From Anaerococcus provencensis (lineage in GTDB: Bacteria > Bacillota > Clostridia > Tissierellales > Peptoniphilaceae), in assembly GCF_000312365.2 (NCBI RefSeq), contig NZ_HG003691.1, positions 1-64,000 of the forward strand: DNA of 64,000 nucleotides, in the 5' to 3' direction. Shown here piece by piece: positions 17,221-25,437 of the stretch. Within the stretch, counting starts at the first letter, position 1. Every line of letters starts with the position of its first letter. The translations under genes and the position numbers were made by a program. The notes beneath the pieces were generated by a model. That model was given only the letters and a program-made list of their open reading frames with translations, ran no database searches and was not told where the DNA came from.

Positions 17221-18976
17221 CTTAAAAGAATTTAACCACGCTTTTTCATACTTAAAGCAATACTTAAATCAGTATAAGAAAAATAGAAGTATATCTATGC
17301 TTATGACTGTGCTAGAAACAATATTTGAACTTTTGATTCCTGCTGTTATGGGCATTATCTTAAATGAAGTAATTTATCAAAAAGATACAAGCCAGGCTTT
17401 AAAATACGGTGGACTTATAATTGTGATTTCACTTTTATCAATGTTTACTGGAACTCAGGCTTCAAAAAATGCTGGTATTACATCAACAGGACTTACAGAT
17501 AATGTTAGGAAGGAACAATTTAGGAAGATTCAAGATTATTCTTTTGAAGACTTTGAGTATTTTGGAGTACCGTCACTACTGACAAGGTTAACCAGTGATA
17601 TGCAGGCATTGGCCCAATCGACATTTATGACAACAAGATTTATTATAAAAACTCTTGTAATGGCTGTAGTTGCTTTTTTCCTAGCTTTTAATACCAGTAG
17701 GAAGCTTTCAATAATATTTTTGATACTTATGCCAATCTTATTATTGATTTTATTGACAATAACGTCATCGGCTATTCCAAAATTTAGACAAACTCGTAAA
17801 CAATATGATAAATTGAATCTTATTATTGAAGAAAATCTTAATAATATGAGGGTTGTTAAAGCCTTTGTAAGAAAGAAATATGAGATAGATAAATTTTCTA
17901 TGGCTAATGAGGAAATGTTTAGGCTATCAGATGGATCCCAAGGAACAATAAGTTATGTATTTCCAACAGCAAATGCTATATTGTATGCTACATTTATTGC
18001 AATAGCATGGTTTGGTGGTAATGAAATTATAAAAGGCAATATGGGCGTTGGAGATCTTGTTAGTTTTAATATGTATGCTATGATGCTTCTTGGAAGCCTT
18101 ATAGGCCTATCAATGGTACTAACTATGCTTATGGCTTCTTCTCCATCAGTTACTAGGGTTAAAGAAGTTTTGACACGAGAAATTTCTATGGATAATGACG
18201 ATAAGATAGATGGTCTAGACTTAGAAGATGGATCGATTGATTTTGATAATGTAAGCTTCAAATACGATTTGGATAGCGATAATTATCAACTAAAGAATAT
18301 AGACCTTCATATCAAGTCCGGAGAAGTAATTGGTATACTTGGACCAACTGGCTCATCAAAATCCACCCTTGTACAACTTATTCCAAGACTTTATGATATA
18401 ACAGAAGGAAGTTTAAAAGTCGGCGGACACGATATAAAAGATTATGACCTTACAACTCTTAGAGATGGAGTATCTATAGTATTACAGAAAAACACTTTAT
18501 TTTCTGGTAAGATTATAGACAATCTCAGATGGGGTGGTGAGGATGCATCTGATGATGAAGTAATAGCAATGGCAAAACTCGCTCAAGCAGACGAATTTGT
18601 AAGTGAAAGAAATGATGGATACGATTCAGAACTTGGTCAAGGTGGTTCTGGGGTATCTGGCGGCCAAAAACAAAGACTTACTATAGCAAGGTCTTTACTA
18701 AAGAAACCAAAAATCTTAATCCTAGATAACTCAACATCAGCAGTAGATACCAAAACTGAAGCAAAACTTTTAGATGGATTTAACAAATTAGATAAGGATA
18801 TGACTCAAATAATCATATCTCAAAGGCTATCATCATTTGAAAATGCTGATAGGATTGTCATCTTAGACGATGGAGAAATTGCTGACATTGGTACAGGCGA
18901 AGAACTTTACCAAAGAAATGAAATGTATAGGACAACCTACGACATACAAAACAAAGGAGGGGAAGATGACAGATAA
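17213..18976 (+). CDS. Heterodimeric ABC exporter, subunit with degenerate ATP site
   Basis: A 587-aa half-transporter: six membrane helices in residues 1-320 and an ATPase domain after 340. Walker A is GPTGSSKST, with Ser in place of the usual third Gly. The signature GSGVSGGQKQR is canonical, but Walker B reads LILDNSTSAVD, with Asn in place of the catalytic Glu. This subunit therefore supplies the degenerate Walker site of a BmrCD/LmrCD-like heterodimer. Overlaps marR and the partner gene. Likely a multidrug or lipid/peptide exporter. Confidence 0.88.
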   Translation: MNSLKEFNHAFSYLKQYLNQYKKNRSISMLMTVLETIFELLIPAVMGIILNEVIYQKDTSQALKYGGLIIVISLLSMFTGTQASKNAGITSTGLTDNVRKEQFRKIQDYSFEDFEYFGVPSLLTRLTSDMQALAQSTFMTTRFIIKTLVMAVVAFFLAFNTSRKLSIIFLILMPILLLILLTITSSAIPKFRQTRKQYDKLNLIIEENLNNMRVVKAFVRKKYEIDKFSMANEEMFRLSDGSQGTISYVFPTANAILYATFIAIAWFGGNEIIKGNMGVGDLVSFNMYAMMLLGSLIGLSMVLTMLMASSPSVTRVKEVLTREISMDNDDKIDGLDLEDGSIDFDNVSFKYDLDSDNYQLKNIDLHIKSGEVIGILGPTGSSKSTLVQLIPRLYDITEGSLKVGGHDIKDYDLTTLRDGVSIVLQKNTLFSGKIIDNLRWGGEDASDDEVIAMAKLAQADEFVSERNDGYDSELGQGGSGVSGGQKQRLTIARSLLKKPKILILDNSTSAVDTKTEAKLLDGFNKLDKDMTQIIISQRLSSFENADRIVILDDGEIADIGTGEELYQRNEMYRTTYDIQNKGGEDDR

Positions 18977-20861
18977 GAAAGATGGTGTAAAAACTGAAGA
19001 AATTCAAATATCTGATAACAAGCATAGTCGTAACGTAGATTCACATGCTATAAGAGAACTTTTCTCCTATCTTTTTAAACAAAAGTGGCAACTAATACTT
19101 GTGCTTATATGTGTAGTAATATCTTCTTTAACCCAAGTGTGGGGCATATCCATGCTTCAACCAATCATAGATAATTACATCCTAAAATCAGATATATCAG
19201 GGCTAAAGTCTGGAGTAATAAAGATGGGATTGATTTACCTAACTTCTATAATCACTACATTTGTTTATACTAGGCTAATGATTAGAATAGGTGAAAGATC
19301 AATTAGAAACATAAGAAATGACCTATTTACAAAAATCCAACAAATGCCTATAAACTTTTTTGATAATAACCAGCACGGACAAATAATGTCTAGATTTACC
19401 AATGATACTGACACCCTTTCTCAATCCCTATCATCAACATTACCAACCCTAGTAAGGTCATTGTTGATGCTTGTAGGAACTCTAATAGTTATGATAGGTC
19501 TATCGCGGGAACTTACTTTAGTGATGCTTATTGGCCTAATTGTTATGATTTTAATCCTAAAAAATATAGTGAAAAAGACCGGTAAACTCTTTAAAGATGC
19601 ACAGAAAAATGTGTCAATCTTGCACGGTTTTGACGAAGAGATGCTTTCGGGGCAGAAAGTAATAAAAGTTTTTAACAAAGAGAGCGACACTATAGAAAAA
19701 TTTGAGGAAAAAAGCGAAAATTTGCGATCAACTATGGCTGAAGCCATGGTAAATGCAGGACGTATGATGCCATTTTTGGTAAACTCAATTAATATAATGT
19801 ATGCAATACTAGCGATTTTTGGAGTCATTATGACTATAAATGGTAATCTCACGGTGGGTGTTCTAGCCACATTTTTGACCAATGCTAGGAGTCTACAAAA
19901 TCCAATTGCAAATATTTCCCAACAAGCAAATGCAGTATTTTCTGCTATGGCAGGAGCTAGCCGTATCTTTGAAATTATAGATATGCCAATTGAAAAAGAT
20001 AGTGGTTATATAGAACTTGCCAATGTAAGAGTTGATGAAAATGGAAATCCAATGCCTTGTAAGCTTGGGGAAAGATGCTATTCCTGGAAATGGACAGATG
20101 AAAATGGCAAGGAAGTATATAAGGAGCTAGAAGGTCGCATAGACTTTGAACACGTTGACTTTTCTTATGATGATTCAGATAAGATCCTAAAAGATGTGAC
20201 ATTTTATGCAAATCCAGGTGAAAAGATTGCCCTTGTTGGAGCGACAGGGGCGGGTAAGACTACTGTTACCAATGTAATCACAAGATTTTATGAAATTGAC
20301 AGTGGATCTATCAAAATTGATGGTATAGATACAAGAGATATCAAAAAAGACCACCTAAGAAAAGCCTTTGGTATGGTACTTCAAGATGTAAACTTATTTA
20401 CTGAACCAGTAGAAGAAAATATCAAGTATGGCAAACTTTCTGCAAGTGAGGAAGAAGTAAAAGATGCAGCAAAACTAGCTGGCGCAAATTCTTTTATAAC
20501 AAGACTTCCAGACGGATATCAAACAGAAATCCATGGAGATGGGTCATCACTTTCAGATGGACAAAACCAACTTATATCAATATCAAGAGCAGCTGTTGCC
20601 AATCCACCTATGTTAATACTAGACGAGGCGACAAGCTCAATAGATACATCAACAGAAATCAAAGTTACAAAGGCAATGGATAAGCTTATGGAGGGGTCGA
20701 CTTCTATAGTTATAGCCCATAGACTTTCAACAATCCAAAATGCTGATGTCATAATGGTAATGGATGATGGTAGGATAATAGAACGTGGTAACCACCAAGA
20801 ACTTATGGAAAAACACGGAACCTACTACCAACTTTACACTGGAGCCTTAGAATTAGACTAA
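18966..20861 (+). CDS. Heterodimeric ABC exporter, catalytically competent subunit
   Basis: A 631-aa half-transporter, partner of the preceding gene. The start at 18966 follows GGAGG at 18957 and overlaps the first subunit by 11 bp; an upstream open frame lacks a site. Walker A GATGAGKTT and Walker B MLILDEATSS are intact, with catalytic Glu. The signature reads LSDGQNQ instead of LSGGQ. The pair therefore has one canonical and one degenerate ATP site, the usual arrangement for heterodimeric exporters. A roughly 30-residue insert (about residues 355-385, containing CKLGERC) precedes the ATPase domain. Confidence 0.88.
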   Translation: MTDKKDGVKTEEIQISDNKHSRNVDSHAIRELFSYLFKQKWQLILVLICVVISSLTQVWGISMLQPIIDNYILKSDISGLKSGVIKMGLIYLTSIITTFVYTRLMIRIGERSIRNIRNDLFTKIQQMPINFFDNNQHGQIMSRFTNDTDTLSQSLSSTLPTLVRSLLMLVGTLIVMIGLSRELTLVMLIGLIVMILILKNIVKKTGKLFKDAQKNVSILHGFDEEMLSGQKVIKVFNKESDTIEKFEEKSENLRSTMAEAMVNAGRMMPFLVNSINIMYAILAIFGVIMTINGNLTVGVLATFLTNARSLQNPIANISQQANAVFSAMAGASRIFEIIDMPIEKDSGYIELANVRVDENGNPMPCKLGERCYSWKWTDENGKEVYKELEGRIDFEHVDFSYDDSDKILKDVTFYANPGEKIALVGATGAGKTTVTNVITRFYEIDSGSIKIDGIDTRDIKKDHLRKAFGMVLQDVNLFTEPVEENIKYGKLSASEEEVKDAAKLAGANSFITRLPDGYQTEIHGDGSSLSDGQNQLISISRAAVANPPMLILDEATSSIDTSTEIKVTKAMDKLMEGSTSIVIAHRLSTIQNADVIMVMDDGRIIERGNHQELMEKHGTYYQLYTGALELD

Positions 20862-20863
20862 AG

Positions 20864-20901
20864 AAAAAACCACTTTCCCAAATACGGGGAGAGTGGTTTT
20901 T
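20864..20901 (+). terminator. Terminator of the marR-exporter operon
   Basis: Stem AAACCACTTTCCC / GGGGAGAGTGGTTT with a 6-nt loop, followed by TTTTT. Confidence 0.85.
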
Positions 20902-20924
20902 ACATATATTTTAAAAAACTTTTA

Positions 20925-21034
20925 CTATAATTTTACTAATAAGAGATTATTTCGGATATATAGATAATGTAAGGACAAGACATTTCGCTACCCTATGACT
21001 TACATAAAAAAGGCACCTGGTCAGGTGCTTTTTT
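20925..21034 (+). ncRNA. Candidate small RNA between convergent genes
   Basis: Between the exporter terminator and the fetB stop lies a short unit: a TATAAT at about 20923-20928, a segment bounded by the inverted repeat ATGTAAG (about 20969) and CTTACAT (about 20999), then a strong terminator. It has no open frame. Promoter-like start plus terminated structured segment is suggestive only; the missing -35 box weakens the case. Confidence 0.25.
21006..21034. terminator. Terminator serving fetB and the intergenic segment
   Basis: Stem GCACCT (21013-21018) with AGGTGC (21023-21028), loop GGTC, with an A-run before and a T-run after, so it can work on both strands. Confidence 0.8.
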
Positions 21035-21821
21035 ATTGAGCTTTTACTAATTGTTTTTGGTCATTGAAGAAATTCTTGTAACCCAAGTGCAAAAATATGA
21101 AGACACAAATGGCAACTGAACTCATTATTGCTGTCATAATCGCTATTTGATATCTGATAGCTATAAGTGGGGAAACCCCTCCAAGGATTTGACCTGTCAT
21201 CATACCAGGTAGGGAGATGATACCCATATTTTTGATGGAATTTAAGGTTGGCGTGATGGCTGTGTCAAAGGCGTTTTGGATAATCTTATCCATGGCCATT
21301 CTAGAGCTTGTACCAAGCATCAAAGACCCTTCTATAGTAGATCTATTGTTTTCAATTGAATTTAGCATTTGGTTTAGTGCAAGGTTTATACCAGTCATAG
21401 AATTTCCAATAATCATGCCTCCTAGAGGAATGAGGTATTGGGGATTGTAGATTGGATCTGGCCTTACAACTATTATAAGGAAAAATGCTAGGGTAAAAAC
21501 AGTTCCAATAACTTGGGCAAGAATTAGAGTCTTTTTAAGTCCGCTATTTAATTTACCTTTCTTATTGGTAACAATATTAAAAATTGCAAAAAACTCCATA
21601 ACGGCAATCATGAGCGCTGAAAGGATAAAAGATGCGCTGTCGAATATGTAAACAAGGATGAAACCAGCTATGAAAAGTTGAACGGTCATCCTGAGAGTGC
21701 CAACGACTATGTCCTTGTTGTGATTGATGCCATTAAATGATGTGATTAACATAGCAATAAGAGCAAAAAGATAGGTTAGCATAAGCTTGCTATTTGAAAT
21801 ATTCATAACTGATTCATTCAT
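21033..21821 (-). CDS. fetB: FetB-like (UPF0014) ABC transporter permease
   Basis: A 262-aa membrane protein with about seven hydrophobic helices and the UPF0014/FetB pattern: MVTNKKGKLN-like loop, PLGGMIIGNSMTGINLALN near residues 125-145, and ISLPGMMTGQILGGVSPLIAIRYQI near 195-220. E. coli FetAB exports iron and protects against oxidative stress; by homology this pair may export iron or another metal. The start follows GGGAGG and overlaps the fetA stop by 8 bp. Confidence 0.85.
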   Translation of the reverse strand: MNESVMNISNSKLMLTYLFALIAMLITSFNGINHNKDIVVGTLRMTVQLFIAGFILVYIFDSASFILSALMIAVMEFFAIFNIVTNKKGKLNSGLKKTLILAQVIGTVFTLAFFLIIVVRPDPIYNPQYLIPLGGMIIGNSMTGINLALNQMLNSIENNRSTIEGSLMLGTSSRMAMDKIIQNAFDTAITPTLNSIKNMGIISLPGMMTGQILGGVSPLIAIRYQIAIMTAIMSSVAICVFIFLHLGYKNFFNDQKQLVKAQ

Positions 21822-22443
21822 TACTTATCCTCCCATCTACAATCTTAATTACTCTGTCAGAATACTTATCTGCCATCGCATTGGAATGAGTTATGTAGAT
21901 AATAGTTTTGTTCTTTTCTCTAGCCATATCTACCATGGTTTTGATGACGAAATCTTCTGTCAGATCATCAAGGGCAGATGAAGGCTCATCGAGGAGATAA
22001 ATATCAGAATCGCAAAGCATAAGCCTGGCTATAGCAAGCCTTTGGGCCTCGCCACCAGAAAGATTATCAATATCTTCTCCTAGTGATTTATCAAGCTTTA
22101 CAGACTCTAAAGCTTTATTTAAAATCTCATCTGAAAGCAGGTCCTTTTCTTGAAACTTCCTTCCCATCAATAGATTATCTCTAACAGTCCCAGGAAAAGT
22201 CACAGGATTTTGAGAAAGCATAGGCACACGCCTGCGATATATAGTAGAATCAATACTTGCAATATCCTCACCATCAAGAGAAATATATCCCTTGGTAGGA
22301 GAAATGAGCTTATTAATAAGTCTTAATAAAGTAGACTTGCCAGACCCACTAGGACCGATAATACAAGTGATTTCATTGCTATTAATAGTAAGATTGTCAA
22401 TATTTAAAATGTCTTCAAACTCGACGTTATGAAATTCAAACAT
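21814..22443 (-). CDS. fetA: FetA-like ABC transporter ATPase
   Basis: A 209-aa ATPase partner of the FetB-like permease. Walker A GPSGSGKST (about residue 32), Q-loop LSQNPVTFPG, signature NLSGGEAQR, Walker B IYLLDEPSSALD and switch His in YITHSN are all present. The short length and the YRRRVPMLSQNP segment are typical of this UPF0014-linked ATPase group. First gene of a two-gene unit transcribed leftwards, away from the tRNA genes. Confidence 0.87.
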   Translation of the reverse strand: MFEFHNVEFEDILNIDNLTINSNEITCIIGPSGSGKSTLLRLINKLISPTKGYISLDGEDIASIDSTIYRRRVPMLSQNPVTFPGTVRDNLLMGRKFQEKDLLSDEILNKALESVKLDKSLGEDIDNLSGGEAQRLAIARLMLCDSDIYLLDEPSSALDDLTEDFVIKTMVDMAREKNKTIIYITHSNAMADKYSDRVIKIVDGRISNE

Positions 22444-22535
22444 AGCATTTCCCTTCTAAAATAATTTATGTAACTATATTATAGTCTATAGCAAAATGTA
22501 ATAAAAGACAATAAGCACTGAAAAGTAATAAATAT

Positions 22536-22564
22536 TTGACAAATATTAAAATTAAGTTTAAAAT
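22536..22564 (+). promoter_or_regulatory. Promoter of tRNA-Phe
   Basis: TTGACA (22536-22541), 17-bp spacer, TAAAAT (22559-22564), ending 22 bp before the mature tRNA 5' end. Confidence 0.65.
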
Positions 22565-22585
22565 AGGTAAAGTAATTGTAAATAA

Positions 22586-22661
<76 letters not shown>

Positions 22662-22663
22662 AA

Positions 22664-22725
22664 AGCACGCCTGTCCGGCGTCCTGAGAGGACCATCCACG
22701 GAGTGGTCGCAGGGCGAAGCCCGAG
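22664..22725 (-). repeat. GC-rich interspersed repeat, copy 1
   Basis: Immediately after tRNA-Phe. Its reverse complement contains CGACCACTCCGTGGATGGTCC, then GCCGGACAGGC, preceded by CTCGGGC..GCCC. The same string of short hairpins is found at 40893-40951 with few differences, and partly at 23047-23087. Much richer in GC than its surroundings. Confidence 0.7.
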
Positions 22726-22884
22726 AAAAGCCCGTGCGGATAACCCCGTTTCGCGTAGCGAAATGGATGGTAGGTCAGAGTTCGCAGCGTTTCAAATCTT
22801 TGATTTGTCAAGCTGCCGAACATTATGTACATTTTTCGGTTATAATTGAAAATAATAGAAAGTATTGCCGAGACAAAAAAACAT

Positions 22885-22913
22885 TTGAAAAACAAAACAC
22901 ATTATGGTATACT
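22885..22913 (+). promoter_or_regulatory. Promoter of tRNA-Gly
   Basis: TTGAAA (22885-22890), 17-bp spacer, TATACT (22908-22913), 21 bp before the tRNA 5' end. Confidence 0.65.
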
Positions 22914-22933
22914 ATATTAGTAACCTAATTCAT

Positions 22934-23008
22934 GCGGATGTGGCTCAGTGGTAGAGCATCGCCTTGCCAAGGCGAGGGTCGCGAGTTCGAATCTCGTCAT
23001 CCGCTCCA
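22934..23008 (+). tRNA. tRNA-Gly (GCC)
   Basis: A 75-nt cloverleaf. Acceptor GCGGATG pairs with CATCCGC, then T and encoded CCA. Anticodon loop TTGCCAA with anticodon GCC between TCGCC-type stem halves; T arm GAGTTCGAATCTC. Confidence 0.97.
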
Positions 23009-23014
23009 TATAAG

Positions 23015-23036
23015 AAAAGCCCAAAAGGGCTTTTTT
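23015..23036 (+). terminator. Terminator after tRNA-Gly
   Basis: Stem AAAAGCCC / GGGCTTTT, loop AAAA, then TT. It separates tRNA-Gly from the repeat and tRNA-Cys, so these tRNAs may be transcribed separately. Confidence 0.75.
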
Positions 23037-23046
23037 CGTGCCATGC

Positions 23047-23087
23047 ACGACCATTCTATGGAGGGTCCTTCTTTAGCCAGACGGGCT
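23047..23087 (+). repeat. GC-rich interspersed repeat, copy 2
   Basis: CGACCATTCTATGGAGGGTCC followed by TTAGCCAGACGGGCT, directly upstream of tRNA-Cys. It corresponds to the right half of copy 1 and of the copy at 40893-40951. Confidence 0.65.
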
Positions 23088-23093
23088 CATTTT

Positions 23094-23167
23094 GGCGCCA
23101 TAGCCAAGTGGTAAGGCAGAGGTCTGCAACACCTTTACCCCCAGTTCAAATCTGGGTGGCGCCTCCA
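23094..23167 (+). tRNA. tRNA-Cys (GCA)
   Basis: A 74-nt cloverleaf. Acceptor GGCGCCA pairs with TGGCGCC, then T and encoded CCA. Anticodon loop with GCA (TCTGCAACA); T arm CAGTTCAAATCTG. Confidence 0.97.
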
Positions 23168-23171
23168 ATTT

Positions 23172-23195
23172 GCTCTCATTTTGAGAGCTTTTTTT
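23172..23195 (+). terminator. Terminator after tRNA-Cys
   Basis: Stem GCTCTCA / TGAGAGC with loop TTT, followed by seven T. Confidence 0.8.
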
Positions 23196-23208
23196 GTTAG
23201 GAGTTTTT

Positions 23209-23892
23209 ATGCTTATCATTTCTCACAAGTCATCAGAAGAATTTAAAAAGTTTCTTTGCGATAATAATTTTTCTTTTATTGAAACTATTGACAACCCAAG
23301 CCTTGATCCTCGCATAGCTGACCATCCGGACTTATCTATCTTTGTCTTGGATGATAATAATCTTGTCATTGATAAAAACGTGAGCTCTTATTATAAAAAA
23401 CATATCAAATTTAAAAACATCATAGATGGCGATGAAGTTTCTTACTCTTATCCTAATGACTCTATCTATAATATTTACCAATATGCCAACTGTTATATCC
23501 ATAATGATATAACAGAATCCCATATAAAAGCTTATATGAAAAGTAATTCTTATACCCATTTTTACACCAAGCAAGGCTATAGTAGGTGTTCTATCATTCC
23601 TATGGGGGAAAAGATTCTTACTTCCGATTATGGGGTTTATAAGTCATTAAAAAATCATATTAATGTAATTTTACTAAAAGAAGAGCACATTCCCCTAGAC
23701 GGCTTTCCAAATGGTTTTATTGGCGGGACTTGCGGCCTAATAGGAGATACTTTGATTTTTAATGGAAATATAGAAAATTCTCCTAATTATGAGATTATAA
23801 AAAATGAGGCTAAGAAATCTAATATAAAACTCATGTATGCAGATTTGCCCCTAGTAGACCTTGGTTCAATTATTTACCTTACTGATTGCTAG
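23209..23892 (+). CDS. DUF6873-like protein, function unknown
   Basis: A 227-aa cytoplasmic protein, no signal or membrane segment. Motifs HPDLSIFVLD, QGYSRCSIIPMG and GFIGGTCGLIGD are strongly patterned and resemble a clostridial family I recall as DUF6873, proposed to share the fold of guanidino-modifying enzymes. The Cys in GGTCGLIG and the Cys in YSRCS are candidate functional residues. The start at 23209 has a TTAGGAG site. It sits 14 bp after the tRNA-Cys terminator and has no operon partner. Confidence 0.65.
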   Translation: MLIISHKSSEEFKKFLCDNNFSFIETIDNPSLDPRIADHPDLSIFVLDDNNLVIDKNVSSYYKKHIKFKNIIDGDEVSYSYPNDSIYNIYQYANCYIHNDITESHIKAYMKSNSYTHFYTKQGYSRCSIIPMGEKILTSDYGVYKSLKNHINVILLKEEHIPLDGFPNGFIGGTCGLIGDTLIFNGNIENSPNYEIIKNEAKKSNIKLMYADLPLVDLGSIIYLTDC

Positions 23893-24502
23893 ATTTATAT
23901 TTTATGCGGTTTTATTGGAATAATTCATCTTATTATTAATAATTTATTTTTCACCTTATCCATTTAAAGTTCTAAAAGCATTGGTCTTATGACCTTTGCT
24001 GAACTTTCATAAGCGTAGTCAACTTTGTATTTTTTTTATCTTTTATTCACTAATTATTGTAAATTAGTTTTTAAAGTGTTATTATATTATTGATAAGATA
24101 TATAAAAACGTTTGTATGTTTACCTATATATTTTATCAATCTCTACACAAATATTAGAAAGTGGAGAACTGCTAAAAGGAATTTGAACTATTTTTCTATG
24201 AATATCTTTAAGAATATTTTGCTTAGCATGCTATAGATTACTAGTAGGATATCTAGGGCTTATAAATACTTAATAAATCTAATCTTGGTGATTAAAATCA
24301 TTAAAGAGAGTACATATAAAATCTGCCGGTAAATATCTTAATGCTTGTAAGCTTGCATTGTTAAACTTAATTATTGTGATTATTTGTATATCATATAAAA
24401 GTTTTTGACTTATTTTTTTGAGCATATAAATAACGTTTTCACTATAATTACTTATACTTAAAGAAAAAATAGTTGATTCCAATATCTAAAAAGGAGTTAT
24501 AA
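23893..24502. other. 610-bp AT-rich stretch with a decayed gene and the operon leader
   Basis: No intact gene. The right part carries a degraded minus-strand gene remnant (entered separately). The last 30 bp provide the ribosome site (AAAGGAG) of the following GTG-start gene. The left 240 bp show no recognisable feature. Confidence 0.6.
24140..24482 (-). pseudogene. Decayed SIS-domain (RpiR-like) regulator remnant
   Basis: The minus strand encodes a 67-residue open segment starting at 24482 with LSISNYSENVIYMLKKIS and IQIITIIKFNNASLQAL. This resembles the ligand-binding SIS domain of RpiR-type regulators (SxSGxTxEV... and I-I-x-ITxxxxSxL). After a stop, another frame gives ALDILLVIYSML, like the end of such domains, then more stops. 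The match is by eye and weak, but several frames with protein-like content broken by stops suggest a dead gene. Confidence 0.35.
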
Positions 24503-25186
24503 GTGGAAAATAGAATTCATATCGTTTTTGGCCATTTTGGTAGTGGCAAGACTGAATTTTCCATTAACTACGCTCTTTATTTGAAAGAGCAATACGAAAA
24601 TGTTGCTATCTGCGATTTAGATATTATTAATATGTATTTTAGGTCGCGCGAAAAAACGGACTTTTTGGCTACTCAAGGTATAGAGGTTTATTCATCATCC
24701 AGGGGCCACCAAGATGTTTTGGACGTGCCAGCCTTGGATGCAAGTATCCTAAAGCCTATCCAAAACAAGGATTACCAGGCAATCTTGGATGTAGGAGGAG
24801 ATCCAAAAGGAGCCTTGATTCTGCGCACCTATAGTCCATATTTAGTAGATACTGACAATATTTTTGTAATTAATACCAATAGACCAGAAACTAGCAATCC
24901 AGATGCTATTATAGCTTATATGAACCAAATAGAAGGGATGGGTGGTATAAAGGCAAATACACTGATAAATAATACTCATATGTTAAAAGATACATCAATG
25001 GAAGATGTTCTTAAGGGATATTCCATTGTTAAAGAAATTTCTGAAAGAGTTGGCATAGAATTTAGATACAATGTATGTAAAAGAGATCTAGCGGAGGCTA
25101 TGAGATCTGATCCGAATGTTTCTAATGAAGTTAAAGATAAATTATTTCCTATCGATTTGTACTTCAGATCAGATTGGATGAGCTAA
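24503..25186 (+). CDS. P-loop NTPase encoded with the 2-oxoacid:ferredoxin oxidoreductase
   Basis: A 227-aa protein, GTG start after AAAGGAG. Walker A is GHFGSGKTEFS (residue about 9). ICDLDIINMYFRSRE and AILDVGGDPKGA resemble the switch and Walker B segments of MinD/CobQ-type ATPases. It leads an operon of oxidoreductase subunits, ending 9 bp before the ferredoxin ATG. The role is unknown; assembly or cofactor loading of the complex is an inference from position. Confidence 0.75.
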   Translation: MENRIHIVFGHFGSGKTEFSINYALYLKEQYENVAICDLDIINMYFRSREKTDFLATQGIEVYSSSRGHQDVLDVPALDASILKPIQNKDYQAILDVGGDPKGALILRTYSPYLVDTDNIFVINTNRPETSNPDAIIAYMNQIEGMGGIKANTLINNTHMLKDTSMEDVLKGYSIVKEISERVGIEFRYNVCKRDLAEAMRSDPNVSNEVKDKLFPIDLYFRSDWMS

Positions 25187-25195
25187 GGAGGAAAT

Positions 25196-25428
25196 ATGAC
25201 AGAAACAAAAAAAGATTAGGAAAGGTAGTAATAGAAAAAGACCAATGTAAGGGCTGCGGTCTTTGTGTTAGTGTATGCCCTAAAAATGTATTAGAGCTTG
25301 ACCTAAATACTATCAATGCAAAGGGTTATTCACCATCAAGCGCTGTAAGAGCTGATGATTGTATAGCTTGTGGAAACTGTGCTATAACTTGCCCTGACTC
25401 AGTTATTTCAGTTTATAAATTAGTATAG
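25196..25428 (+). CDS. vorD: Ferredoxin subunit (VorD-like), apparent frameshift near the start
   Basis: Small 2x[4Fe-4S] ferredoxin subunit passing electrons from the oxidoreductase core to ferredoxin. Both clusters are present: CKGCGLCVSVCP and CIACGNCAITCP. The only start with a good ribosome site (AGGAGG, 25186-25191) is ATG 25196, but its frame stops after seven codons at a TAG beyond a run of seven A (25207-25213). The ferredoxin lies in the -1 frame. One more A, or a -1 slip on A-AAA-AAA, joins them into MTETKKRLGKVVIEKDQCKG. The alternative start TTG 25174 overlaps the ribosome site and looks unlikely. Confidence 0.75.
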
Positions 25429-25437
25429 GAGGAAACT

